Origin: Lachnospiraceae bacterium UBA7027
GTDB lineage: Bacteria > Bacillota > Clostridia > Lachnospirales > Lachnospiraceae
Length of the DNA stretch: 7,630 bases
Direction of reading: 5' to 3'
Assembly (NCBI GenBank): GCA_002494135.1
Contig: DLBG01000055.1
Coordinates: 1 to 7,630, forward strand
Shown here piece by piece: positions 1 through 6,800 of the stretch (its first letter is position 1; each line of letters opens with the position of its first letter). Below the pieces are notes generated by a model, which was given only the letters and a program-made list of their open reading frames with translations, was not told where the DNA came from and searched no databases. The translations under genes and the position numbers were made by a program.

Positions 1-435
1 TGGAAATGCAGACCGCATAGAGACTCCGTTCAAAGACTTAAGAGAAAACTGAAAGAACTGACCTGTAGAAACAAACCCGGAACCATAAGAGAGAAGATAG
101 TAAAAATCAATCAGATGACAAGAGGATGGATAAACTATTATGCCCTCGGCTCAATGAAAACAGTATTGGCAGAAATTGATGCCCATTTAAGAACAAGACT
201 TCGGGTAATCATCTGGAAACAGTGGAAGGTACCGAAGAAAAGACAGTGGGGATTGCAGAAACTCGGGGTGAATAAAGACCTCGCAAGGCTGACATCATAC
301 TGCGGAGACCGCTATCAGTGGGTTGTGCAGAAAACATGTGTTAGGAATGCAATTTCGAAAGAAATACTGGCGAAAGCAGGACTCATAAGTTGTCTTGATT
401 ACTACAATGAGCGTCATGCTTTGAAGTTATGTTGA
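1..435 (+). CDS. ltrA: Group II intron reverse transcriptase/maturase, C-terminal part (5' truncated by window edge)
   Basis: The frame is open from base 1 and ends at TGA 433-435, giving 144 residues of what is normally a protein of over 400. The first ATG in frame (115) is internal and is not the start. The visible part is the maturase (domain X) region: a basic linker, then G-W-I-N-Y-Y at residues 42-47 and W-K-Q-W-K at 72-76, the typical thumb/maturase signature of intron-encoded proteins. No HNH endonuclease motif follows; the protein ends soon after domain X, so this is an endonuclease-lacking type. The family binds its own intron RNA, helps it splice and copies it into DNA at the target. 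The stop codon directly abuts RNA domain V, as expected when the ORF lies in domain IV. The family call is secure; the subclass is not determined. Confidence 0.93.
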   Translation, partial: WKCRPHRDSVQRLKRKLKELTCRNKPGTIREKIVKINQMTRGWINYYALGSMKTVLAEIDAHLRTRLRVIIWKQWKVPKKRQWGLQKLGVNKDLARLTSYCGDRYQWVVQKTCVRNAISKEILAKAGLISCLDYYNERHALKLC

Positions 436-467
436 ACCGCCGTATGCCGAACGGCACGTACGGTGGT
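436..467 (+). ncRNA. Group II intron domain V
   Basis: The fold is textbook. A 9-bp basal helix pairs 436-444 with 459-467 and includes one G-U pair (439/464). A two-base CG bulge (457-458) follows. A 4-bp apical stem pairs 445-448 with 453-456 and is closed by a GAAC tetraloop at 449-452. Domain V is the catalytic metal-binding hairpin of group II introns. All pairings were checked base by base. The basal helix has no mismatch, so this part of the ribozyme looks functional. Confidence 0.93.
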
Positions 468-469
468 GT

Positions 470-500
470 GAGAGGGGAGAGAAAATCTCCCCTACTCGAT
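470..500 (+). ncRNA. Group II intron domain VI with branch-point A494
   Basis: An 8-bp stem pairs 473-480 with 486-493 around the loop GAAAA (481-485). Below it a 3-bp basal stem pairs 470-472 with 495-497 and leaves A494 as a single bulged adenosine. That A is the expected nucleophile for lariat formation, and the intron end follows after GAT (498-500). The geometry matches a conventional domain VI. Confidence 0.9.
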
Positions 501-501
501 T

Positions 502-553
502 TGGACCAACGAGCCATGAGGTCAACCCGAAACGGGTTAGTGGTTCATTTTTT
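502..553 (+). terminator. Terminator-like structure just after the intron 3' end
   Basis: A 7-bp stem pairs 502-508 with 541-547 (one G-T wobble, 504/545) and is followed immediately by six T residues (548-553). Nested inside is a perfect 6-bp hairpin, 524-529 with 533-538, loop AAA. This is compatible with intrinsic termination of transcription arriving from the intron. The unpaired stretch 509-523 makes it less compact than a classical terminator. The alternative is an extra 3' domain of the intron RNA. Confidence 0.45.
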
Positions 554-593
554 GAAAGTGTCTCCTGCCGGGAGACATCAAAACCGGACTTTC
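554..593 (+). other. Bulged RNA hairpin downstream of the intron
   Basis: Two helices stack: an outer 6-bp helix 554-559 with 588-593, and an inner 6-bp helix 560-565 with 571-576 around the loop TGCCG (566-570). The 3' strand carries an 11-base bulge (577-587). All twelve pairs are Watson-Crick. It directly follows the T run of the preceding structure and lies 66 bases before the next gene. It could be a leader element of that gene, a second terminator-like element without a T tract, or part of an intron 3' extension. The function is not known. Confidence 0.4.
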
Positions 594-659
594 GTTGTAT
601 GATTAACTCATCAAAGGAACAGAGTTGACAGTGAAACGAAAGAAACGGAGGACGAAACA

Positions 660-1505
660 ATGTACGGAGCGATTTTTGGAGATATTATCGGAAGCAGATT
701 TGAATTTGATCGCGGACCCTGGGCAAAGGAGTTTGAACTTCTGACAGAGGAGTGTAACTGGACGGATGATTCCGTAATGACGATTGCCGTTATGGAAGCC
801 CTGATGAACGCCGGAAAGGATGCCAATACGGATACCATCAAGGCAGAGTGCGTGAAGTCCATGCAGAAGTGGGGACGTAAGTACCCGAACGCAGGATACG
901 GGGCGAGATTTATCTACTGGGTGCATTCTAAGAACCCTGAGCCTTATAACAGTTGGGGAAACGGATCGGCGATGAGAGTATCCGGAGCGGGCTGGATTTA
1001 CGATTCTTTGGAAAGAACCCGTGAAGTGGCAAAAGCAACTGCAGAAGTAAGCCACAATCATCCGGAAGGAATTAAGGGTGCCGAGTGCACCGCAGCAGTG
1101 ATGTTTTTGGCAAGAAATGGCGTAGCCAAAGAAAAAATCAAAGAATATGTCATGAAAGAATTCGGATATGATTTATCCAGGACCGTGGATGAAATGAGAC
1201 CGCTTCATAAACATGACGAATCCTGTATGGATGCCCTGCCGAAGGCTTTGGTATCCTTCTTCGAAGGGGAATCCTATGAAGATGTGGTTAGAAATGCGGT
1301 TTCTTTAGGCGGAGATACGGATACCATTGCGGCAATAGCGGGTGCAATGGCTGATGCGATGTATGGAGTTCCGGTTGGTATCATTGTTAAAGGAGTTCAG
1401 TATCTGGAAGATGATATGAGCAAGGTTTGCAGTGCTTTTCAGGATTTTGTCAAAGACGAAATGCAAATGAGATGGCTGAAAACAAAGATTTTGAAGCAAT
1501 TATGA
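660..1505 (+). CDS. ADP-ribosylglycohydrolase family protein (DraG/ARH-like)
   Basis: This 281-residue cytoplasmic protein belongs to the all-helical ADP-ribosylglycohydrolase fold, whose members remove ADP-ribose from modified proteins or small molecules using two Mg ions. The N-terminus has the family signature G-D-I-I-G-S-R (7-13). The first metal motif is T-D-D at 35-37. G-N-G-S-A-M-R lies at 100-106 and H-N-H-P-E-G at 132-137. The C-terminal metal motif G-G-D-T-D-T is at 217-222. All metal ligands look present, so it should be active. Length is normal for a single-domain member. The ATG is supported by GGAGG at 647-651, eight bases upstream. No ADP-ribosyltransferase or antitoxin-like partner is visible in the window, so the substrate (arginine-linked, other protein or nucleic acid) cannot be assigned. 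No good promoter was found; a TATGAT at 598-603 has no convincing -35 box. Confidence 0.95.
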   Translation: MYGAIFGDIIGSRFEFDRGPWAKEFELLTEECNWTDDSVMTIAVMEALMNAGKDANTDTIKAECVKSMQKWGRKYPNAGYGARFIYWVHSKNPEPYNSWGNGSAMRVSGAGWIYDSLERTREVAKATAEVSHNHPEGIKGAECTAAVMFLARNGVAKEKIKEYVMKEFGYDLSRTVDEMRPLHKHDESCMDALPKALVSFFEGESYEDVVRNAVSLGGDTDTIAAIAGAMADAMYGVPVGIIVKGVQYLEDDMSKVCSAFQDFVKDEMQMRWLKTKILKQL

Positions 1506-1630
1506 CAGAAATAACAGCCGGGTTACCGTCCTCCACAGATATTTACTGTATTTGCAGATTCCGTAAGATCCAAAAACTCTCCGATGCGTTGGACTATATT
1601 TCCGGTGCTTTGATAGAAAAATGCGGATAA
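1472..1630 (+). CDS. Doubtful small ORF overlapping the end of the ADP-ribosylglycohydrolase gene
   Basis: A 52-codon frame starts at ATG 1472, inside the last 34 bases of the upstream gene in another frame, and ends at TAA 1628-1630. A start at 1427 is also possible but lies deeper in the overlap. The first part (about residues 1-20, with E-I-T-A-G-L) looks like a normal acidic, soluble helix. The second half, with C-I-C and then a charged stretch, is less typical. It resembles no family I can name with confidence. The ribosome binding site is weak. It may be a translationally coupled small protein, the truncated start of a formerly longer gene, or a chance frame. Confidence 0.3.
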   Translation: MAENKDFEAIMTEITAGLPSSTDIYCICRFRKIQKLSDALDYISGALIEKCG

Positions 1631-1693
1631 CCGCAAAAAAATCATGAACGTCATTGACTTAGAAACTGAGGAAGAGCAAAGATTTTCTTGGTA

Positions 1694-1721
1694 AATAAAA
1701 TTGCAGGCAGGCGATTTTATT
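1694..1721 (+). terminator. AT-rich hairpin, possible weak or bidirectional terminator
   Basis: Eleven base pairs (1694-1704 with 1711-1721, one T-G wobble) enclose the loop AGGCAG (1705-1710). The outer stem is A/T only, so each arm supplies an A tract on one side and a T tract on the other, as in bidirectional terminators. The G/C core is only two pairs, so termination would be weak. It lies between the ADP-ribosylglycohydrolase region and the ATPase promoter and overlaps the upstream copy of the direct repeat. Confidence 0.35.
1703..1720 (+). repeat. Direct repeat, left copy, flanking the ATPase gene
   Basis: The pattern is GCAG, three variable bases, then GGCGATTTTAT (1710-1720). It matches 3102-3119 at 15 of 18 positions, including 11 contiguous bases. 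The two copies bracket the ATPase gene and its promoter, as expected for a target-site duplication, recombination site or remnant of a small insertion. Confidence 0.55.
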
Positions 1722-1746
1722 ATTGAAAATTCGAATCAAAAACATG

Positions 1747-1786
1747 TTACGGCAAAAACTACATTTGGATGTTGATTTTGCCGTAA
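1747..1786 (+). repeat. Perfect 11-bp inverted repeat overlapping the ATPase promoter
   Basis: TTACGGCAAAA (1747-1757) is the exact reverse complement of 1776-1786. The intervening 18 bases contain a further 4-bp stem (1761-1764 with 1769-1772, loop TTGG) plus one C-G pair (1759/1774), so the RNA could form one long, slightly interrupted hairpin. The right arm overlaps the -35 hexamer and spacer of the predicted promoter. It could be an operator for a dimeric repressor, or a terminator for upstream transcription, since an AT-rich TTTATTATATAAT follows. Confidence 0.6.
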
Positions 1787-1799
1787 TTTATTATATAAT
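1772..1799 (+). promoter_or_regulatory. Sigma-A-type promoter of the ATPase gene
   Basis: A perfect -10 box TATAAT (1794-1799) lies 16 bases after TTGATT (1772-1777), which matches the -35 consensus at 4 of 6 positions. Transcription would begin near 1806, about 37 bases before the ATG at 1843. The inverted repeat 1747-1786 covers the -35 region, so a protein bound there would probably affect initiation. Confidence 0.7.
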
Positions 1800-1842
1800 G
1801 AAAATATAGAAAGCGATATAGAAAAAATCAGGGAGAATCAAG

Positions 1843-3090
1843 ATGTATTATCATAGACAACTCGAAAAAAAAATAATAGAAACAGCAAGTGAATATGCTT
1901 GTATCACGTTATATGGTGCAAGACAGACCGGAAAATCGACTATGATTAGAAATCTTTATCCGGATTATGAGTATGTTACATTGGACAATAGTAAGGAGAG
2001 AATTTTGGCTACAGATGACCCTGAATTATTTTTGAATTCACATGGCATGCCGCTTATTATTGATGAGATTCAAAAGGTTCCTGACCTGATGGAAACTATA
2101 AAGATAAGAATTGATGAACAAAAACTCAAAAGTGTAAATGAGAGTTTACCTGTAAAACTTATGTATATTCTTACCGGTTCAAATACCCATGAGATACGCG
2201 AGAACGCATCTGAGACATTGGCAGGAAGAACAGCATTGATAGAAGTAACTTCCTTTTCTGAGTGTGAAAAGTTAAAAAAATTGGGTGATGAATTTGTGCC
2301 TGATATAAAAATACTTCAGGCTAAACAGAAAGAGTTTGTTCCGAAGAACAGACATGAAATCTTTGAAGAGATATATCTTGGCGGAATGCCGGAATATTGG
2401 ATAAAAAGGCCTAACAGAGATACTTTCTTTGAAAGTTATATTTCGACATATCTTGAAAAAGATGTCAGTCGTATGATTAATGTTGGAAGGCTGGATGATT
2501 TTAGAAAGTTTATGAGGATTGTAGCATTACGTACATCACAACAACTTGATTATACAGAAATAGGCAATGCGGTGGGAATTGACGCAAGAACTTCCAAGAA
2601 TTGGATATCTATATTAGAAGCTTCCGGAATCATAATGATTTTACAACCATACGCAAGCAATTTGGCAAAGAGAATTATAAAAACTCCCAAAATGTATTTT
2701 ATGGACACAGGACTATGCGCATTTTTATGTGGCTGGTCAGATTCAAAAATACTTGAAGATTCGGCGATGGCAGGTGCTTTTTTTGAGACATATGTTGTTG
2801 ACGAAATTGTAAAGAGCATTAGAAATGCCGGAAAAAGAATAGAAAATACACTTTTCTACTATCGGGACAGAGATCAAAAAGAGGTTGATCTTATCTATGT
2901 GAAAGATCAATCATTGTATCCGATAGAGATAAAAAAAGGTATAGGTAAAGATAAGGCTGATAAGAATTTTCAAATTCTCAATCAATATAAAATGCCGGTT
3001 GAAATCGGTCTTATTATTGACACATCAGATAAGGTATTTCCGCTTAATAGAAATGCGTATTATTGTCCTGTTAGTTTGATTGGTTTTTGA
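1843..3090 (+). CDS. AAA-type ATPase with C-terminal DUF4143 nuclease-like domain
   Basis: This 415-residue cytoplasmic protein is of the widespread COG1373 type. Walker A is G-A-R-Q-T-G-K-S-T (25-33), Walker B is P-L-I-I-D-E-I (70-76), and a sensor-like T-G-S is at 111-113, followed by the family's A-S-E-T-L-A-G-R segment (122-129). A winged-helix-like segment spans about 235-265. The C-terminus carries D349, then E362-I-K364, the pattern of a PD-(D/E)XK nuclease fold. ATP binding is well supported. Nuclease activity is inference, and the biological role of the family is not established. The ATG follows GGGAG at 1831-1835 with normal spacing. The gene is visibly AT-richer than the genes on both sides, has its own promoter and is flanked by 18-bp direct repeats, suggesting horizontal acquisition. 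It appears intact. Confidence 0.93.
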   Translation: MYYHRQLEKKIIETASEYACITLYGARQTGKSTMIRNLYPDYEYVTLDNSKERILATDDPELFLNSHGMPLIIDEIQKVPDLMETIKIRIDEQKLKSVNESLPVKLMYILTGSNTHEIRENASETLAGRTALIEVTSFSECEKLKKLGDEFVPDIKILQAKQKEFVPKNRHEIFEEIYLGGMPEYWIKRPNRDTFFESYISTYLEKDVSRMINVGRLDDFRKFMRIVALRTSQQLDYTEIGNAVGIDARTSKNWISILEASGIIMILQPYASNLAKRIIKTPKMYFMDTGLCAFLCGWSDSKILEDSAMAGAFFETYVVDEIVKSIRNAGKRIENTLFYYRDRDQKEVDLIYVKDQSLYPIEIKKGIGKDKADKNFQILNQYKMPVEIGLIIDTSDKVFPLNRNAYYCPVSLIGF

Positions 3091-3101
3091 CACTCCCCAT
3101 G

Positions 3102-3119
3102 GCAGTTTGGCGATTTTAT
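3102..3119 (+). repeat. Direct repeat, right copy, flanking the ATPase gene
   Basis: GCAG, three bases, GGCGATTTTAT (3109-3119) match 1703-1720 at 15 of 18 positions. It starts 12 bases after the ATPase stop codon and ends 29 bases before the next start codon, so it closes the candidate inserted segment on the right. Confidence 0.55.
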
Positions 3120-3148
3120 GAAAGCAGAAGGAAATGAGGTGACGGATT

Positions 3149-3808
3149 ATGGGATTATTCAGCAAGTTGAAAGAGAATATAGAGAAGGCGAAAGAATACG
3201 AAAAGATGGTTAATGAAAAAAGAAAAGCGGAATACGAAAAGGATTTAAACCGCCCCAGTATTGCGAATTTGCCTTTTACAACACTTGATCCGAAACTCGG
3301 CGAAGAGTCGGAAATGAACAATATTACGACAAGAGTCACAATCAAGCATTACGGAAAAGATATCGAGCAATTCCTGAAATGTGTCAAAGAAGGGAAAGCT
3401 GAAATTGCAGAAGTCGTTGTTCTGTTTGAAAACAGAAAGACAATTGATTACGGCAGGAATGACCGGGAAGCGGATACCGAGCGTTTCTATTATAAAATCG
3501 CAGACTTAAACGGTACCGTGTACAAAGAGAATATCGTTTCATCCAACAATGACCGCGAAGCCAAATTTGAAAAATCATTAAGACCGGAAGAAGCAGAGAA
3601 TCCGGATCCCGTTGATGTAAACAATTATCCGCATGTATTTGTCCTTCATTATTTCCTGGAGAATGAAGAGTACTATATGGCAGTGGATGAAGAAGTTCTG
3701 CATCATTTTTCCAAGATTATTGACACAATGAGATTCTCAAGATTTTCAAATCTTTACAAGTGCCTTGAAACATTTAATGAGAAAGATTACTGGGCGTGGT
3801 GGAAATGA
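3149..3808 (+). CDS. Hypothetical cytoplasmic protein of 219 residues, unknown family
   Basis: I do not recognise the family. There is no signal peptide or membrane segment. Residues 1-35, beginning M-G-L-F-S-K-L-K, form a highly charged amphipathic helix that may be coiled coil or membrane-surface binding. The rest alternates beta-like stretches (about 60-68, 85-92, 110-118, 162-170) with acidic loops, and the C-terminus is aromatic (W-A-W-W-K). No catalytic motif is evident. GAGGTGA (3136-3142) supports the ATG at 3149. The stop codon overlaps an in-frame ATG of the downstream gene (ATGA, 3805-3808), and the downstream SD-supported start is only 32 bases further, so the two genes are almost certainly co-transcribed. 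Base composition agrees with the downstream gene rather than the AT-rich ATPase upstream. A role linked to the downstream surface protein is plausible but is inference only. Confidence 0.85.
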   Translation: MGLFSKLKENIEKAKEYEKMVNEKRKAEYEKDLNRPSIANLPFTTLDPKLGEESEMNNITTRVTIKHYGKDIEQFLKCVKEGKAEIAEVVVLFENRKTIDYGRNDREADTERFYYKIADLNGTVYKENIVSSNNDREAKFEKSLRPEEAENPDPVDVNNYPHVFVLHYFLENEEYYMAVDEEVLHHFSKIIDTMRFSRFSNLYKCLETFNEKDYWAWWK

Positions 3809-3826
3809 AAATCAGTTGTCCGGCAA

Positions 3827-3833
3827 AGAGAGG
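3827..3833 (+). promoter_or_regulatory. Ribosome binding site that decides the start of the large surface protein
   Basis: AGAGAGG ends seven bases before ATG 3841. Two earlier in-frame starts exist (GTG 3796 and ATG 3805). Using them would put 12-15 extra residues in front of an ordinary signal peptide, and they have no purine-rich site at proper distance. 3841 is therefore preferred. The 3805 ATG could still act through translational coupling. Confidence 0.65.
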
Positions 3834-3840
3834 ATCCGAT

Positions 3841-6800
3841 ATGAAAAGAATTATGAGAAAAATCAGAGTTCGTGCCATTTCGCTTACAATGGCGGCTTTT
3901 GTTATTGCAATCAGTCTGCCGTCAGCCGTTTTTGCAAAAGAAACGGATAAATCCTACGTTAAGGAAGGCACTTTTCAGTATACTTCGAGTGAAAATTCAA
4001 ATATTCAGGGAAAAGGATCGTTTGTTTACAGGGATGACTGCTTTATGCATTCTTCCTACATCGGATGTTCTCATTTGACGACGCTGTCACTCAAAGTCGC
4101 CATGTCATCCCACAGTTATTTCGGATCGGAAACGGATAAATATGAAAAAGATACTTCCGACGGCGGACACAATGTGAAGGAAATGTTAAAGGCCATGGGC
4201 TTTGAAAACATTGAGGATAACCGGTATTACCACAGGGAGATGATGGTTAATTCTTCCGGCGTTGCGGTCGGAAGCAAAACCATGAGTGTCGGCGGAAAGG
4301 ATTATACTTTACTTGCGATTGTAACCCGCAGTTCCGGATACAAGCAGGAGTGGGGCGGCAATTTTGACGTCGGAAGCGGCGATATTCATGAAGGTTTCAA
4401 GGCTGCCAGAGACGAAAACTTACGTTTCGTTAAACAATATATTCAGAAGAACAATATCAAAGGCAATTTAAAAGTCTGGATTCCCGGTTACAGCCGCGGG
4501 GCAGCAGTTGCCAATTTAATCGGTGGATTCTTTGCGGGTGGCGGAATTGAGTATTTCGGCTCCGATGTTAGCATTACACCGGAGGATGTTTACTGCTATA
4601 CGTATGCGACTCCGAGAACCGTGAAAAACGGTGCTTCCAAAAATGAAGTGTTCAGCGTATCCGGAACCAGAAGCGGAGAATATGCCGAGTACGATACGCC
4701 CGGCGATGCATGGAATTATACTGCGGGCGGTACCGTGGACATTCATGATGAATGTTATAACGGAGTCCGTAGTATTACTTTTGATTATGATACAATTACG
4801 GCGCTTCCTCCGAAAAACTGGGGATTTGAGCGTTTCGGACAGGTTCTGGATCTCAGAAAAGCGCCCTATTCCGTAAGTGAAGCGGAAATGGAGGCGGAGC
4901 TTCAGAATATCGGTGATTATGCTGTCCGGGCGTTACAGAAGGGCAATGTCCTGAATTTCAAAGATGTGACATTGAATCCTTCCGAAATCAAAAATATCTC
5001 AATTGATGAAACATCGGAAGTTTCCGTTTTGGAGCAGCTTCGTTCCAATGAAAACCTTTTTGTGGGTGATGTCAAAGGAGAAGCGGGCTATCTGCAGGTT
5101 TTGGATGAAAGAATCAATGCCCTGGTCAGCGTTGCCGGAACCAATTCGGAATTTGCTGCGAACGGAACACAGGATACCCTGGTAGCTTTTGCCGGAATAT
5201 TCGGAATGGTAGGCTTTCAGTTTGGTTCGGACATTGTCGGCGACGATGCATCCGCTTTGGTAAAACCGTTACTTTTAACGTATCTTTCCTATGCATCCGA
5301 AGAATTGATTGCCGAGGGACGTGCGGAGAATGAAACGGAAGCGGTCAGCATAGCTCTTTTGGAGCTTCTTGACTGGCTTTCCGGAAAAGGGATCGGTACG
5401 CATGATATCGAGAACTTTACAACCGATGATTTTATCCTGCTGTTCGCTACCTATATTACCGAGAATAAGGATACTCCGCTGATTCAGAAACTGAAAGAGT
5501 CTTTAAATGAGCAGGATATCAGTTCCTCCATGGTTGTGCTGTATTTTGACGTACTGTTTTCAAGATACTGTTCTACAGAGACTAATTTGCCGCTCGGCGA
5601 CGCACTGATCGGAGCATGTGATACGTTTGTCAACGGCCCTACCGGGGAAACCACTTTTACGCAGGACTTTCTTTATTATCATCCCGAAGCAGAAGTGACG
5701 GCGCAATGTGCCAGATACAATTTATATTCTCAATTGTCTACGATTCTTGGCATTCTTCCCTTTTTTATGCCGATGGATCCAATTGATACTTCCTTCCTCG
5801 GCAATGCTGTCGGAGACGGAGGGGATATGCTTGACGGCAGCGGCAATTTTGCCGGAATGATTGAGGCATTTCTGCCGTTGCTTTTGAAGGATGAGAACCA
5901 GAATTCTCTTACCATAACACAGGCAGCGGAGGAGGGCTTGGCGCAGGTTTTGACAAACGCCGAGAACAATGTGTTTGCTGCAATTGAAGAAAAAGCTCCC
6001 GGAGCTTACGGTGAAGAATATCACAATTCGCTGCATGGCTATTTCGCAACGTTAAGGAATCATACGGCAGATGTGCGCAAAATTGTGAACCATCTTCTTT
6101 TCTACAAAGAGGGTGGCAGTTTCAGCACGGAAAACAATATTCACAATCTTGCATCCCTGATTTATAATGCAGGCATTGTGCCTCCTTCGCATTATTGTGA
6201 GGTTTATCTTGCCTGGGCAATCTGCTCCGAGAAAAAATCCGTGGACGATGAGCATTATATCGAACATATCGGGAAAAAGGACGCAACCTGTACGGGAAGC
6301 GGAAACAAGGAATACTGGCTGCTTCATGAAAAGAGCGGAGACAAGTATTATACGGATTCCAAACTTTCGAAAGAAATGACAAAGAATGAGATTACGATTG
6401 GTACAAAAGATCATTCGCCGGGTGAGATTCATATCGAGAATGAAGTTCCCGCGGCTGTGGGCAGGGAAGGAAGTTATGATCAGGTGCAGTATTGCACCGT
6501 TTGCGGAGCAAGAGTTGTCTGCAAACACATTACAACGCCAGCGAAAGAAGAGGTGAAACCCGTAAATCCGTCCAAACCGTCTTCCAATCCGGTAGTGGTT
6601 CCGACGGAGCCTGCAGAGGAAAAATCGAACGAAAAACCGAAGCAGGAAGATAAAAAGGAGGATAAAAAAGGAGATAAGAAAGAAGAAATCAGGGAAGATA
6701 CTTCCGAAAAGAGTTCCGAGAAGATTGCTCCTTTTGTACCGGTAGATGACAAAGAAACCGTCCCTGCCGAGCCTGCTATTAAAAAAGGTCTTCCTTTACC

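Larger units (their letters stand above)
1..500 (+). mobile_element. Group II intron, 3' portion (5' end outside window)
   Basis: The element contains the end of the maturase ORF followed by domains V and VI in the correct order and spacing. The predicted 3' boundary is after T500, because the bulged adenosine of domain VI (A494) lies at the usual short distance from it and the intron would end in the AY pattern (A499-T500). The 5' end and the IBS/EBS pairings cannot be seen, so intactness and insertion site are unknown. The 3' flank leads into an ADP-ribosylglycohydrolase gene on the same strand, so the insertion is intergenic on this side. Confidence 0.85.

Noticed and set aside
598..603. 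TATGAT resembling a -10 box upstream of the ADP-ribosylglycohydrolase gene
   Set aside because: The corresponding -35 position (around 575-580) has no resemblance to TTGACA and there is no extended -10, so it was not annotated.
624..629. TTGACA close to the ADP-ribosylglycohydrolase start
   Set aside because: Its -10 position would fall on the ribosome binding site (GGAGGA), not a TATAAT-like sequence.
603..1061. Long minus-strand open frame of about 150 codons
   Set aside because: It lies antisense to the well-supported ADP-ribosylglycohydrolase; its translation is rich in Ser, Arg, Cys and His with no recognisable motif, as expected of a shadow frame.
3087..3119. Perfect -35 hexamer TTGACA (3087-3092) overlapping the ATPase stop codon, possible promoter for the 219-aa gene
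   Set aside because: No acceptable -10 box lies 16-18 bases downstream (GCGATT/CGATTT); better A/T hexamers are 21 or more bases away. The transcript start of this unit is left open.
3796..3840. Upstream in-frame starts (GTG 3796, ATG 3805) for the surface protein
   Set aside because: They would bury the signal peptide behind a polar extension and lack a spaced ribosome binding site, whereas ATG 3841 has AGAGAGG seven bases upstream.
6640..6720. Repetitive GAT-AAA-AAG-type stretch in the stalk, considered as a DNA repeat element
   Set aside because: It is low-complexity coding sequence for a Lys/Glu/Asp-rich surface stalk and not an independent repeat.
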